Assembly (NCBI GenBank): GCA_023382595.1
Contig: JAHDWB010000001.1
Span: forward strand, 1,426,001 to 1,490,000
Direction: 5' to 3'
From: Anaerolineales bacterium
GTDB lineage: Bacteria; Chloroflexota; Anaerolineae; Anaerolineales; Villigracilaceae
DNA: 64,000 nucleotides
Below the pieces are notes generated by a model that worked only from the letters and a program-made list of their open reading frames with translations, had not been told where the DNA came from and searched no databases. Shown here one piece after another: positions 7,100 to 15,559 of this stretch; within the stretch, counting starts at the first letter, position 1; each line of letters starts with the position of its first letter. A program made the translations under genes and the position numbers.

Positions 7100-8917
7100 T
7101 TAGGGCGTTCCCATGCGTTTTTTCATGTATTCCGGGATCTCGATCATGGGCGGACGTTCCCGTTCGGCGACCTCATCCACATCGAGGAAGAAGCGTTCCT
7201 GTCCGTAGCGGATGAGTTTCATCGTGGTGTTGACGTTCTCCAGGATGTTCTGGTCATAGCGCTCTTCCAGTTTGCGGATGACTGCCTGAATGATGGCAAA
7301 GGACATTTTACTGAGCGATTCCAGCGGCTGGTTGTGATGGATGCGTTCCTGCAGATCCACCTGTCCGATGGAGCCCAGCCCGAACTTCTCGAACATGTCG
7401 ATCAGCAAGCCGATCTCGACGCCGTATCCCGAAAAGAAGGGAAGCTGTTCCAGCGCGCTGCGCCTGCCGCCGTATTCGCCCGAAAGCGGCTGGACAATGC
7501 CGCTCAATTCGGGATAGAACAGATTGAGCAAGGGACGCGCTGTCAATTCGGTGACTCGTCCGCCGCTGCCTGCCTGCATCTTGTTTCCAACTTTCAGCGG
7601 ACGGCGGTAAAAGCCCTTAATGAAGTTCAGTTCCGGCTTGAGCAGAAGCGGACCGACCAAGCCGTACACGAAATGCGGGCTGATATTGACAATATCCGTG
7701 TCGATCCAAACGATGATATCACCGCGCGTGCAATACAGGCTTTTCCACAGCGCTTCGCCCTTGCCCCTGCGCACGTCATATTGTGGCAGGGTTTTTTGAT
7801 GGATATGCACGGGAACGCCGAGTCCATCCGCGATCTCGCGCGTGTGGTCTGTGGAATCCGAATCCATCAGCACGATCTCATCCAAAAGCGGCACGTCTTT
7901 CATCAACGCGTTCTGGACGGTGGTGATGACTTTGCCGACCGTTGCCTCTTCGTTGAGCGCGGGCAGTGCAAGACTGATGGTGATACCCTGTTTTTCCTTT
8001 AGCGAGACCAGGTACCTCAAGTCCTTGAACTCGTCACCGTGGAAGGTGTTTTCCGCAAACCATTTATCCACCAGCACGGAGATGGCAGATTTACCCGCTT
8101 CTTCGCTTTCCGGGTTGACGTCATGCGGCAGTTTTGTCTTGACCATGATCACGCCATAGTCGCTTTCACGCATCATCTTTTCAGCGGCTGTCCCAATGAC
8201 GGGTGGTTGATTGGGGCGCACGGAGGTGCCCATGATGACAAGGTCGTGTTTCTTTGATGCATCGAAGATGGTGTCGATGGGAAGATCGGTGAAGATCTCG
8301 CTGCGTTCGATCTCGGGCAGGTTCCTCAGCACCCGGTCTGCACCTCTGAAGGCGACATCCTGCGCCTTGGTCATGTTCTGCGGATACAGGTGCAGGGACT
8401 CGATATGCGTTCCTTTGGTCTCACGCAAGGACAGGGCGATGCGCAATGCCAGCTCCGTGTACGGTCCGCCGCGGATGGGCAACAGCGCGCTCTTGATTTC
8501 CTCCCCCACCTGTTGATTCACAATGGCGATATTGCACGGCGTGAGCGTCAACACCTCCGAGAGCGAGACCTGAAGCGCCTCGAACTGATGCGGATATTCC
8601 AGCACCAGCAGGTCGGGTTGTTCCTCCTCGATCACTTTCACCAGTTCATCCCACGGCTTATGGGAAACGTGCACCTGCGCCCACTTCCCATTGCGTTTTA
8701 TCCTGTATAAGCCCTTCAACGTCTTTCGTAATTCCCGCGCATGGACGGTTGCCATGCTGAGCGATTGTCCCTCGGGCACATAAATGAATCCCGCCAGCAG
8801 GAGTTTTTCATCTCCTGCAATGGCATGCGCGGCATGGATGGCGGATTGCTGTTGACAGCCGTGCACAACCGGCACGAGCACTTTTGAGATCAATCTATTT
8901 CTTGATGGTGCGTTCAC
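7100..8917 (-). CDS. UspA domains fused to glucosyl-3-phosphoglycerate synthase (GpgS-like, GT81)
   Basis: 605 residues, GTG start with AAAGGA upstream. Residues 8-150 and 155-290 look like two universal stress protein domains. Residues 310-560 are a GT-A glycosyltransferase with GpgS hallmarks: PALNEEATVGKVI, LMDSDSTDHT, RRGKGEALWKSL, DTD (metal site), SGGRVTELTARPLLNLFYPE and SGYGVEIGLLIDMF. GpgS transfers glucose from a nucleotide sugar to 3-phosphoglycerate, the first step to glucosylglycerate solutes and to mycobacterial methylglucose polysaccharides. GpgS is usually about 300-400 residues alone, so the Usp part is an added module. It is flanked by a GT4 transferase and an ion antiporter. 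The matching phosphatase (GpgP) is not in the window. Confidence 0.85.
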   Translation of the reverse strand: MNAPSRNRLISKVLVPVVHGCQQQSAIHAAHAIAGDEKLLLAGFIYVPEGQSLSMATVHARELRKTLKGLYRIKRNGKWAQVHVSHKPWDELVKVIEEEQPDLLVLEYPHQFEALQVSLSEVLTLTPCNIAIVNQQVGEEIKSALLPIRGGPYTELALRIALSLRETKGTHIESLHLYPQNMTKAQDVAFRGADRVLRNLPEIERSEIFTDLPIDTIFDASKKHDLVIMGTSVRPNQPPVIGTAAEKMMRESDYGVIMVKTKLPHDVNPESEEAGKSAISVLVDKWFAENTFHGDEFKDLRYLVSLKEKQGITISLALPALNEEATVGKVITTVQNALMKDVPLLDEIVLMDSDSTDHTREIADGLGVPVHIHQKTLPQYDVRRGKGEALWKSLYCTRGDIIVWIDTDIVNISPHFVYGLVGPLLLKPELNFIKGFYRRPLKVGNKMQAGSGGRVTELTARPLLNLFYPELSGIVQPLSGEYGGRRSALEQLPFFSGYGVEIGLLIDMFEKFGLGSIGQVDLQERIHHNQPLESLSKMSFAIIQAVIRKLEERYDQNILENVNTTMKLIRYGQERFFLDVDEVAERERPPMIEIPEYMKKRMGTP

Positions 8918-8930
8918 AGTGGTTTTCCTT

Positions 8931-10151
8931 TCAAATTGCCTGGAGCAACGGCGCGATCCTCATTTTATATATGCTATCCCAAATATAATTCGCGCGGACA
9001 TATGCCTTCATGCCCTGCACGGCATTCCCCTCGAGTCTCTCAAGGATCAATTTGCAAACCGTTTCAGGGTCTTCCTGCGGCGAAAAATACGTTCCAAACT
9101 CCCCGCCCAATTTGCGCAGAGGCGGAATATCCGAACAGAAAATGGGAATGCCTGCCAGCCCGGCTTCCAAAATGGGAATGCCGAACCCCTCCTCGATGCT
9201 TGGCAGGAACAGCGCATCCGCCAATTGATAGAAATCCGAGATGACCGCGTCCGGGATGTACTCATCCGTCAACTCAGCAAGAAAATGCGCCGCGCCGCGC
9301 AGCCCCAACTCCCTCCGCAGGGCGGTCAGTTTCTCAAAATAAGTCAGGTTGGCGGGGTTGTGCGGACCGAGTGGTCCGGTCACCACCAACTGCGCCTCCG
9401 GGTAATGCTTGCGCAATTGCGCAAGCACCTTCAATGCCAGTTCGATATTCTTCCGCGTTGTGATTCGCACGGGCAAAAGCAGAAGCGGATTTGCAGTCAG
9501 CACGCCGGTCTTCTCAACATATGTCTGCGTATCATCTTCGAGTTTGAGAAATTTGTTGACATCCACACCGTTCGGAATGACTGCGATGCTGGATTTATCC
9601 AGCCGCATCAACTCCGCCAGCTCAGCCTGCCGCATATCCGAGATGGTCACCTGCGTCACACCTTCCCACGCGGTCCTCAACAGATCCCACGGATAGCCCT
9701 CATGCAGTTCAGGCTGGTAGCGCGGCGTCGTCCACGCCAGGTCATGATGCCACAGGATCACACGCGGAGCATTCTCCTGCTTGCTGATATTGAACAGGGC
9801 GGCGGTCAATGCGAGGTTCTTGTTCAGCGAACAGACGTTGTGCGCGACCAGCATGTCGGTATCCTTCAACTGCTCGGATAAAAGCGCTTCGATCCTCCCG
9901 ACAGTTGATTCAAAACTGACGGGGATTCTGCCCCGATCCAGATCCTCCTTCATGGACAAGATGTCCGCATGCCGCGAATCAACCAACGGGATGGAAGCGA
10001 AGCGGATGCGCGAATCCACCTGCCTGCCGCGTCCGGCGATGACCTGTACCTGATGACCGTCGTCAGCCATCAATCGGGCGTGATGATCCATGACACTTTC
10101 CACGCCGCCGACCACCGGCGGAGCGGAATAATGAAGAAGGGTAATTTTCAT
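8931..10151 (-). CDS. GT4 glycosyltransferase next to GpgS, possible mannosylglucosyl-3-phosphoglycerate synthase
   Basis: 406 residues, GT-B fold. The N-terminal glycine-rich loop is in HYSAPPVVGGVESVMDHHA (residues 7-25); the donor site is near PVRITTRKNIELALKVLAQL and the E-x7-E motif SIEEGFGIPILEAGLAG (about residues 315-331). GT4 enzymes transfer sugars from nucleotide donors with retention. It ends 13 bases before the GpgS fusion gene. In Petrotoga a GT4 enzyme (MggA) acts directly after GpgS to make mannosylglucosyl-3-phosphoglycerate, so the same job is a reasonable guess, but the acceptor cannot be read from the sequence. Confidence 0.8.
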   Translation of the reverse strand: MKITLLHYSAPPVVGGVESVMDHHARLMADDGHQVQVIAGRGRQVDSRIRFASIPLVDSRHADILSMKEDLDRGRIPVSFESTVGRIEALLSEQLKDTDMLVAHNVCSLNKNLALTAALFNISKQENAPRVILWHHDLAWTTPRYQPELHEGYPWDLLRTAWEGVTQVTISDMRQAELAELMRLDKSSIAVIPNGVDVNKFLKLEDDTQTYVEKTGVLTANPLLLLPVRITTRKNIELALKVLAQLRKHYPEAQLVVTGPLGPHNPANLTYFEKLTALRRELGLRGAAHFLAELTDEYIPDAVISDFYQLADALFLPSIEEGFGIPILEAGLAGIPIFCSDIPPLRKLGGEFGTYFSPQEDPETVCKLILERLEGNAVQGMKAYVRANYIWDSIYKMRIAPLLQAI

Positions 10152-10198
10152 GATTAATTCCTCGGTTGTATTGTATCCCCGATGACGTTGATCTCTGC

Positions 10199-10780
10199 TT
10201 ATTTCGATTTTCGCTTTGCAAGCATCCCGAAGGGCGTGGAAGTCTGGGCAGATGGCAGGAAGATGCCGTGTTCAGCGGAACGCAATTCCTCCACTGTGAA
10301 GAACGCGTTCGGGTGCACGGATTTTATGACTTCCGCCGCCATCGTCAGTTCTTTGCGCATGACGATGGTGTAGATCAGTTTCACGGGTCCGTGCGAGCCC
10401 ATGCCGCTGACGCTCGTCATTCCCAAGCCTTTCTCCTGCAAGGTTTTCGCAAGCGGACTTGCGATCTCCTCTGGTACGATCGCGCGGATGACCAGCGTGC
10501 CGATCGCCAGTTTGTTCTCGATATACATGCCGAGATAATTCCCGGCGGCAAATCCTGCTGCGTAGGCGAAGTAGGCGGCGACGTTGCTTGCTCCCCGTGT
10601 GATCTGGGCGATGATGCTGATCCAGATGAAGACCTCCACAAAACCGAGCAGCGGCGCAAGATGCCGCTTGCCGCGGGATGTGAAGATGATGCGCAGGGTG
10701 CCGAGTGCCACGTCAAAGGCGCGCGCAAAAAAAACGAGCAACGGCAGGATCACCCAGGTATGCCAGTCGAATGTTTCCAT
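10199..10780 (-). CDS. UPF0316/DUF5698-DUF2179 membrane protein
   Basis: 193 residues from the ATG behind GGAGG; an ATG 39 bases upstream lacks a ribosome site. Three membrane segments fill residues 5-95 (WVILPLLVFFARAFDVALGTLRIIF is interrupted by charged turns), and residues 100-185 form the soluble DUF2179-like domain, known from YitT-type proteins, with ALAKTLQEKGLG-like helices and a VKLIYTIVMRKEL strand. The family has no proven function, although the soluble domain is suspected of binding a small ligand. It lies between asnB and the osmotic cluster, 47 bases before the GT4 gene, and may be its first gene. Confidence 0.78.
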   Translation of the reverse strand: METFDWHTWVILPLLVFFARAFDVALGTLRIIFTSRGKRHLAPLLGFVEVFIWISIIAQITRGASNVAAYFAYAAGFAAGNYLGMYIENKLAIGTLVIRAIVPEEIASPLAKTLQEKGLGMTSVSGMGSHGPVKLIYTIVMRKELTMAAEVIKSVHPNAFFTVEELRSAEHGIFLPSAQTSTPFGMLAKRKSK

Positions 10781-10820
10781 GATGCCTCCATATTTCCGAG
10801 TGTCGGTCTGTACCCCCATT

Positions 10821-10853
10821 CTACTCTGCCAGGAGCAACTCCCGGCAGAGTAG
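10821..10853 (-). terminator. Hairpin after asnB
   Basis: CTACTCTGCC (10821-10830) pairs with GGCAGAGTAG (10844-10853); the inner GGA/TCC adds three pairs. No U-tract follows on the minus strand, so it may be a processing or partial stop signal. Confidence 0.45.
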
Positions 10854-10864
10854 TTCCTGCTGGA

Positions 10865-12358
10865 TTACAAACTCCGGCTGTGCCCCATGTTCGGGAAGAT
10901 CCACTGGTCGTCGTAGTGTTCCTGCATGATCTTGTAGTAGTACAGGGCTTCCTTGTTCGGCAGGGCATAATTCCACTCGCTTTGCAATCGTTGTGACTCG
11001 GACAGGAATTCCTCATCCGGGATCTTTTCCTCGGCGAGTTGCGCGATCAGGTCCGAGGAGCCTGCGCCTTTGGAAAATTTCTGCTTGGGGCGGTTGACGA
11101 TCTCATCGGGCAGGTCATCTGCAAACGCCTGGCGCAGGATGTGCTTGGGGGCGCGTCCATTGTGCATTTTCCACTCGGCGGGAAAGCTCAGGGCGGTCGA
11201 AACAGATTTCACGTCGAGGAAAGGGACGCGGGCTTCCAATCCAAACGCCATGGACATTCTGTCGGCGCGCTGCAAGTTCGTGTTGTGGAGCGCCTCGGTA
11301 ATCTCGATCATTTCATCCTGCAGGGCTTCAGGATCATCGAAATCCGCCAGATAATCGTAGCCCGCATAAACCTCGTCCGCGCCTTCCCCCGTGAGGAAGA
11401 CTTTAACGTGATCCGCGGCAAGCTTCGACAAAAAATAATTCGGGATGGCACTGCGCACCAACGCGGGATCGAAGGTTTCGAGGTAATACAACACGTCCGG
11501 GAGCGCGTCCACCATATCCTGCGCGGTGTAGACCAACTCGTGATGTTGTGTGTTGAGGTGTTCCGCCATCAGGCGCGCGGCGGGGAGATCCTCACTGCCT
11601 GTCACACCGACGGCAAAGGAATGCAGGCGCTCCGTGTTTTCGCTCGCCAGCGCGGAGACGATACTGCTATCCAAGCCGCCGCTCAGGCTGACGCCAACGG
11701 GGACATCGGCAAGCAGGCGTTTGTGCACCGCTTCGCGCAGCGTGGATTTGATGAGCGGCAGGGATTGCGCCTCGCTTCCATCAAACGGTTTGATACTCTT
11801 CTCGACGCTGTAAAAACGCTTCCACCCGGACTTTGAATGGTACCAGTGACCTGCGGGGAAGATCTTCACCTTGTCCGCTTTCCCCTCGAAGGCTTTGATC
11901 TCGGATGCGAAGTACATCTGATTGCCATCCTCGCCAAAGCCGAGATAGAGCGGTTTGATGCCGAGCGGATCGCGCGCCAGCAGGAATTCCCCATTCTGAT
12001 AAATGACGAAGGCAAACATGCCGTCGAGCAGCTTCACGAATTCGGGTCCGAACTTTTTATAAAGGTGCAACAGCACCTCAGTATCCGAAGTTGTGTTCAG
12101 GGCGACGCCTGAAAGATATTTGGCTTGCAGTTTGCGGTAGTTGTAGATCTCACCGTTGAAGGCGATCCATGTGTCTTCGTATTGCATGGGTTGATGTCCG
12201 CCCTCGACATCCAAAATGGCGAGTCGTGCGTGTCCGATGGAGGCATGCTTCAGCTCCTGTACACCGCGTCCATCGGGTCCGCGGTGCGAGAGTTTTTCGA
12301 TCATGGATTTGACGTTTCCATTTGCTGGTTGACGTAATACGCCAGCGATTCCACACAT
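10865..12358 (-). CDS. asnB: Asparagine synthase (glutamine-hydrolysing)
   Basis: 497 residues. It makes asparagine from aspartate, glutamine and ATP. The mature protein must begin with Cys2 (MCGIAGVL), the glutaminase nucleophile; residues 2-190 are the class II amidotransferase domain (SHRGPDGRG, GEIYNYRKL). The synthetase domain carries the ATP pyrophosphatase loop SLSGGLDSSIVSALA (about residue 235) and LTGEGADEVYAGYDY. Its length is near the E. coli AsnB type, not the longer Bacillus AsnO type. The upstream gene on the same strand is the opine-dehydrogenase-like gene, with a hairpin between them. Confidence 0.93.
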   Translation of the reverse strand: MCGIAGVLRQPANGNVKSMIEKLSHRGPDGRGVQELKHASIGHARLAILDVEGGHQPMQYEDTWIAFNGEIYNYRKLQAKYLSGVALNTTSDTEVLLHLYKKFGPEFVKLLDGMFAFVIYQNGEFLLARDPLGIKPLYLGFGEDGNQMYFASEIKAFEGKADKVKIFPAGHWYHSKSGWKRFYSVEKSIKPFDGSEAQSLPLIKSTLREAVHKRLLADVPVGVSLSGGLDSSIVSALASENTERLHSFAVGVTGSEDLPAARLMAEHLNTQHHELVYTAQDMVDALPDVLYYLETFDPALVRSAIPNYFLSKLAADHVKVFLTGEGADEVYAGYDYLADFDDPEALQDEMIEITEALHNTNLQRADRMSMAFGLEARVPFLDVKSVSTALSFPAEWKMHNGRAPKHILRQAFADDLPDEIVNRPKQKFSKGAGSSDLIAQLAEEKIPDEEFLSESQRLQSEWNYALPNKEALYYYKIMQEHYDDQWIFPNMGHSRSL

Positions 12359-12397
12359 AATTTAACTCCTTGTTTTTTGATTTACTTCCTTCATGAA

Positions 12398-12423
12398 GAC
12401 TTCGGAAGTTTGCTTCCGAAGTC
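12398..12423 (-). terminator. Hairpin between the opine-dehydrogenase-like gene and asnB
   Basis: A perfect 11-bp stem (GACTTCGGAAG / CTTCCGAAGTC) with a TTTG loop. No U-tract follows in either direction; it may only reduce read-through into asnB. Confidence 0.5.
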
Positions 12424-12437
12424 TGGTCACCAACTGG

Positions 12438-13538
12438 TTATTCGATCACGCCTTCCTGCACGAAGCGCGTCAGTTCGCTGACGCTCCAATTTTGGATGCC
12501 AAGTTTTTCCACGGTTCTTCCGCGCCGCCAGTAATCGGTGCGATGGATGATGCTGCCGATGCGGATGATGCTCTCGATACCGCGCACCGAGACGCCAAAG
12601 CGATTCGCCAGCGAAGCGATCGGCACCAGACTCATGGGAATTTCCTCAAAGATGTAACGATGGTTCAACGTCGGCGGTGCCTTGATGCCGTAATAGCCCG
12701 GCTGGTTGTGGATCGCTTCGTGCAAGTCCGCGCCGGTGGTGTCGTAGGCGAGCTTCAGCCATTCGAGCGCCGTCCGCGCACGGATGCCCAACGCCGAAGC
12801 GACAGTCACGCGTTCGCGGTCGAGCACTTCCAACATGCGCGCCACGGACGGGGTCACGCCGTCGATGTAGAACTGGTAATCGCCATGCGTGGCTTCGATC
12901 CAGCCGGCGTTGAGCAGCGTTAGTGCGGGATGGAAAATCGCGCCCATATTATTCAAACTGGTGTGCAACACGTCCACGCCATCGAAGAACTGCGGATATG
13001 CATCCTTGATGGCATCCAGCACTAGTTGTGTGCGCATGGCAGGAAGCGCCGCCAGCGGCAATGCCTCCTTGACGCGGAAAATACGTGACGCGGCGGGACC
13101 ATCCGAACGTGAAGCGTAGATGAACGTCTCGGCTTCGGCGATGGTGACATCCGCCGTACAGCCGCTGTCGCGGACGACCTTCGAGAATTCGAGGGCGCCG
13201 CAGGTTCGTCCCGGATGCAGGATGACGATCTGCCCGTCTACGAGATGCGGAGACATGGTCGCGGCGACTTCCGCATGGGCGGATGAGGGCAGGACGACCA
13301 TGATGACTTCCGCATTTTTGATCGCGTCCGCCATATTGGATGTGACCAATGCCAGTTTGCCAAACCCGTGCGGTGCGCCTTCGCCGCCGTCCAGTTCGAT
13401 GCCGCCGCGTTTTTTTATGACTTCTATGTTTTCGGGTGTGCGGTTATACAGCGAGACCTTGAATCCCATCAATGCGAGATGCGCCGCCATTGCCTTTCCG
13501 CCGTGTCCCGCGCCGATGACTGCAAAGTATTGTGTCAT
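12438..13538 (-). CDS. NAD(P)-dependent octopine/nopaline dehydrogenase family protein
   Basis: 366 residues. The Rossmann motif GAGHGGKAMAAHLALMG starts at residue 9; the C-terminal helical domain contains NNMGAIFHPALTLLNAGWIE, whose His matches the catalytic His of opine dehydrogenases. Relatives reversibly join or split an amino acid and a 2-oxo acid with NAD(P)H. An AGGAG-like site precedes the ATG. It lies 26 bases after the cobalamin mutase-like gene, so the two should be co-transcribed and may act on the same amino-acid derivative. The substrate cannot be read from the sequence. Confidence 0.82.
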   Translation of the reverse strand: MTQYFAVIGAGHGGKAMAAHLALMGFKVSLYNRTPENIEVIKKRGGIELDGGEGAPHGFGKLALVTSNMADAIKNAEVIMVVLPSSAHAEVAATMSPHLVDGQIVILHPGRTCGALEFSKVVRDSGCTADVTIAEAETFIYASRSDGPAASRIFRVKEALPLAALPAMRTQLVLDAIKDAYPQFFDGVDVLHTSLNNMGAIFHPALTLLNAGWIEATHGDYQFYIDGVTPSVARMLEVLDRERVTVASALGIRARTALEWLKLAYDTTGADLHEAIHNQPGYYGIKAPPTLNHRYIFEEIPMSLVPIASLANRFGVSVRGIESIIRIGSIIHRTDYWRRGRTVEKLGIQNWSVSELTRFVQEGVIE

Positions 13539-13564
13539 TGAAATCTCCTTGAAAAAGTATGGGG

Positions 13565-15214
13565 TTAAACCGCCACTTTGACGGCAAGGCGTTCCTGGAT
13601 CTTTGCAATCCGTTTGCTTTCGGTGATCAGTTTTCCTTTTTTATTCACTGTAACACTCGCGCCATCCACGATGCGAGTCAACACTTCACCGCGCCCGAAT
13701 TTGTTATTGCGCAGTTGCGGCGCATCCAGCAAGCCTGAAGTGACGGCTAAGGTCAATGTCACGGGATCAGTGAGCGGGTCCGCAGAAGAGGCGTGAAGAT
13801 TTCGAATCGCATCCAGCAGCAGATTCGCATCCTTCACCAAATCCTTCACGCGTTTTTGGATCGCGGGGTCTTTGGTCATATCAGGCGCGCCCATCGCGTT
13901 ATTGATGGCACGGCGGACGATCTTGCTGGCTTCGATCACATCATCCGCAGTCGCGGCGTGATCGGCTTCGGTGTGCCCGACGATGTGATAAATATCGGGC
14001 TTGAGCGCCATTTGCAGATAGGTGGCGGCGGCAAGATGTCCACGCGCGGCGTCGGTATCAAGCGGATGCGAAAGCAAACCGATGCGAGTTTGTTTCAACA
14101 CTCTAAAGTTTTCGTTCTCCAGCGGTTTGACCATTTCAATGACCGCCAGCATCTTCGCCAAATCCATCGCATCCGACAAACCAGGCGGGCTGTTGAACAT
14201 CATCTGCGCGATGTAATCTTTCACACCAAAGGCGCGCGCGTTATACGCCGAAAGATATGCAGAAACCACAAACGTCACATCCGACGAATCGCGCATGCCC
14301 CAGTGATGCGGCTCATTGAGTTCAACAGGAATATTATTTTCACCGTACCACTGCATCACTTGTTGATGCTCGCGGATCGAACCTTCCAGATCCCACGGTC
14401 CGCGCCCATCCATTTGATTGAACCAAAACAGCGGAATGGCACACCATGCAATGTTGATCGTGCGCTTGTACATTTCTGCAAGTTTTATAAAATCATCCGT
14501 TCCCGAATACGTGCGCAAGAGCGGATAATTCCCCCGTCGGCTGGCTTGATACAACGCGCGGTAATCCTCCTCGCTGCGCACGGGCACACCGCCCGCACCT
14601 TTCTGCCGCGGGTTCTGCCGCTCAGGATGATAAAAATTTTCCTGCGCATCCTGATCAATGCCGAGCGAGATGACATCCAGCGCGTGCGCCTCGGCAATTT
14701 TTTCGATGCCCTCAATCGTCGCTTCCATTGTCGGAAGACCAAAATGATGACGAAGAATCGGATACGGAGATTTCCACGCGATGCGCTCCACCGTCGTCCG
14801 CGGATAATCCGCTTCGGACTTAACTGTGGCTTGGTTGCCTTTCAGATAACTCAGCACATCTTCGACTTGTTCACTGCCATCGAACGTCTGCTCGAAAAAT
14901 CCAATCGATTTGACGCGTTCCACCACAGGCGGAGTCCCCGCAAACGCGAAGCGGATACCAGCCTCATGCAAGTCCGAGGCGGCTTCGGCAAATTCACCCA
15001 GCAGGCGTTCGCCCGTCTCAGGCGTGAGGCGATACGAAATCCCGACCATATCCGCCTTCTCGCGTTTGATGGCTTTCAGCACCTCATCAATCGGCACAGC
15101 TGGGCCGAGGAATACGGTCTTCCATCCCGCCGATTCTGCGAGACGTAAAAAGTTCATCACGCCCGCCACATGGACGCATTCTCCCAAAGCTGCTGCAACA
15201 ACAGTTTTTGTCAT
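13565..15214 (-). CDS. Cobalamin-binding domain plus glutamate-mutase-like barrel
   Basis: 549 residues. Residues 1-125 resemble a B12-binding domain: ECVHVAG takes the place of DxHxxG, keeping the His that would ligate cobalt but with Cys at the Asp position; GISYRL and FAGTPP replace the usual SxL and GG motifs. Residues 150-450 resemble the MutE barrel of glutamate mutase, with GAGGVPVRSEEDYRALY, the helix ASKIVRRAINNAMG and the order of elements matching. This suggests an adenosylcobalamin carbon-skeleton or amino-group mutase with the S and E parts fused in one chain. The altered motifs mean that the substrate, and even B12 use, are uncertain. Confidence 0.68.
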   Translation of the reverse strand: MTKTVVAAALGECVHVAGVMNFLRLAESAGWKTVFLGPAVPIDEVLKAIKREKADMVGISYRLTPETGERLLGEFAEAASDLHEAGIRFAFAGTPPVVERVKSIGFFEQTFDGSEQVEDVLSYLKGNQATVKSEADYPRTTVERIAWKSPYPILRHHFGLPTMEATIEGIEKIAEAHALDVISLGIDQDAQENFYHPERQNPRQKGAGGVPVRSEEDYRALYQASRRGNYPLLRTYSGTDDFIKLAEMYKRTINIAWCAIPLFWFNQMDGRGPWDLEGSIREHQQVMQWYGENNIPVELNEPHHWGMRDSSDVTFVVSAYLSAYNARAFGVKDYIAQMMFNSPPGLSDAMDLAKMLAVIEMVKPLENENFRVLKQTRIGLLSHPLDTDAARGHLAAATYLQMALKPDIYHIVGHTEADHAATADDVIEASKIVRRAINNAMGAPDMTKDPAIQKRVKDLVKDANLLLDAIRNLHASSADPLTDPVTLTLAVTSGLLDAPQLRNNKFGRGEVLTRIVDGASVTVNKKGKLITESKRIAKIQERLAVKVAV

Positions 15215-15291
15215 GGTTATTCTCCTTTCGAACCTCCTAAATTCGTTCTTTTCCCCTGGAATATGTAAAAACCAGATTAAGCCCGAAAATT

Positions 15292-15328
15292 TTTATACCA
15301 TATTTTATTGATTGTGCCAAATTTCATC
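15292..15328 (-). promoter_or_regulatory. Promoter of the mutase-like operon with overlapping CRP/FNR-like half-match
   Basis: Leftwards: TTGGCA (15320-15315), 17 bases, TATAAA (15297-15292). TGTGC-CAAATT-TCATC (15313-15328) covers the -35 box; it shares the core CAAATTTCA with the better site 110 bases away. Transcription would start near 15285. Confidence 0.6.
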
Positions 15329-15426
15329 AATTGTTAACAAAACATAAAAAACTTTGGCTTATTTCTTTCTTCTGTTTTGCCCTTGAGCAGGGAAGTTCCA
15401 AAATGGATGATTTTTACCTGATTTAT

Positions 15427-15470
15427 TGTGACAAATTTCACTATCAAGGGTAAGAATGTAAGACTACAAT
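15427..15470 (+). promoter_or_regulatory. CRP/FNR-like site upstream of the SDR gene
   Basis: TGTGA-CAAATT-TCACT (15427-15442) matches the CRP-family consensus TGTGA-N6-TCACA at nine of ten positions. TACAAT (15465-15470) is the likely -10 box, which puts the centre of the site near -42, the class II activator position; no good -35 box is present, as expected for an activated promoter. The rest of the 345-base intergenic region is AT-rich and holds nothing else I can name. Confidence 0.6.
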
Positions 15471-15559
15471 GACATCGAATAAGAAGACAAATAAGGGCTT
15501 TATCATCCACCTGCCCCGTCAGGCGGAACGAACCCGAAACGTGAAAAGGAGCATTAGCG

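Noticed and set aside
13793-15148. Open frame of 451 codons on the plus strand opposite the mutase-like gene
   Set aside because: Shadow of the real minus-strand gene; no start signal and no domain.
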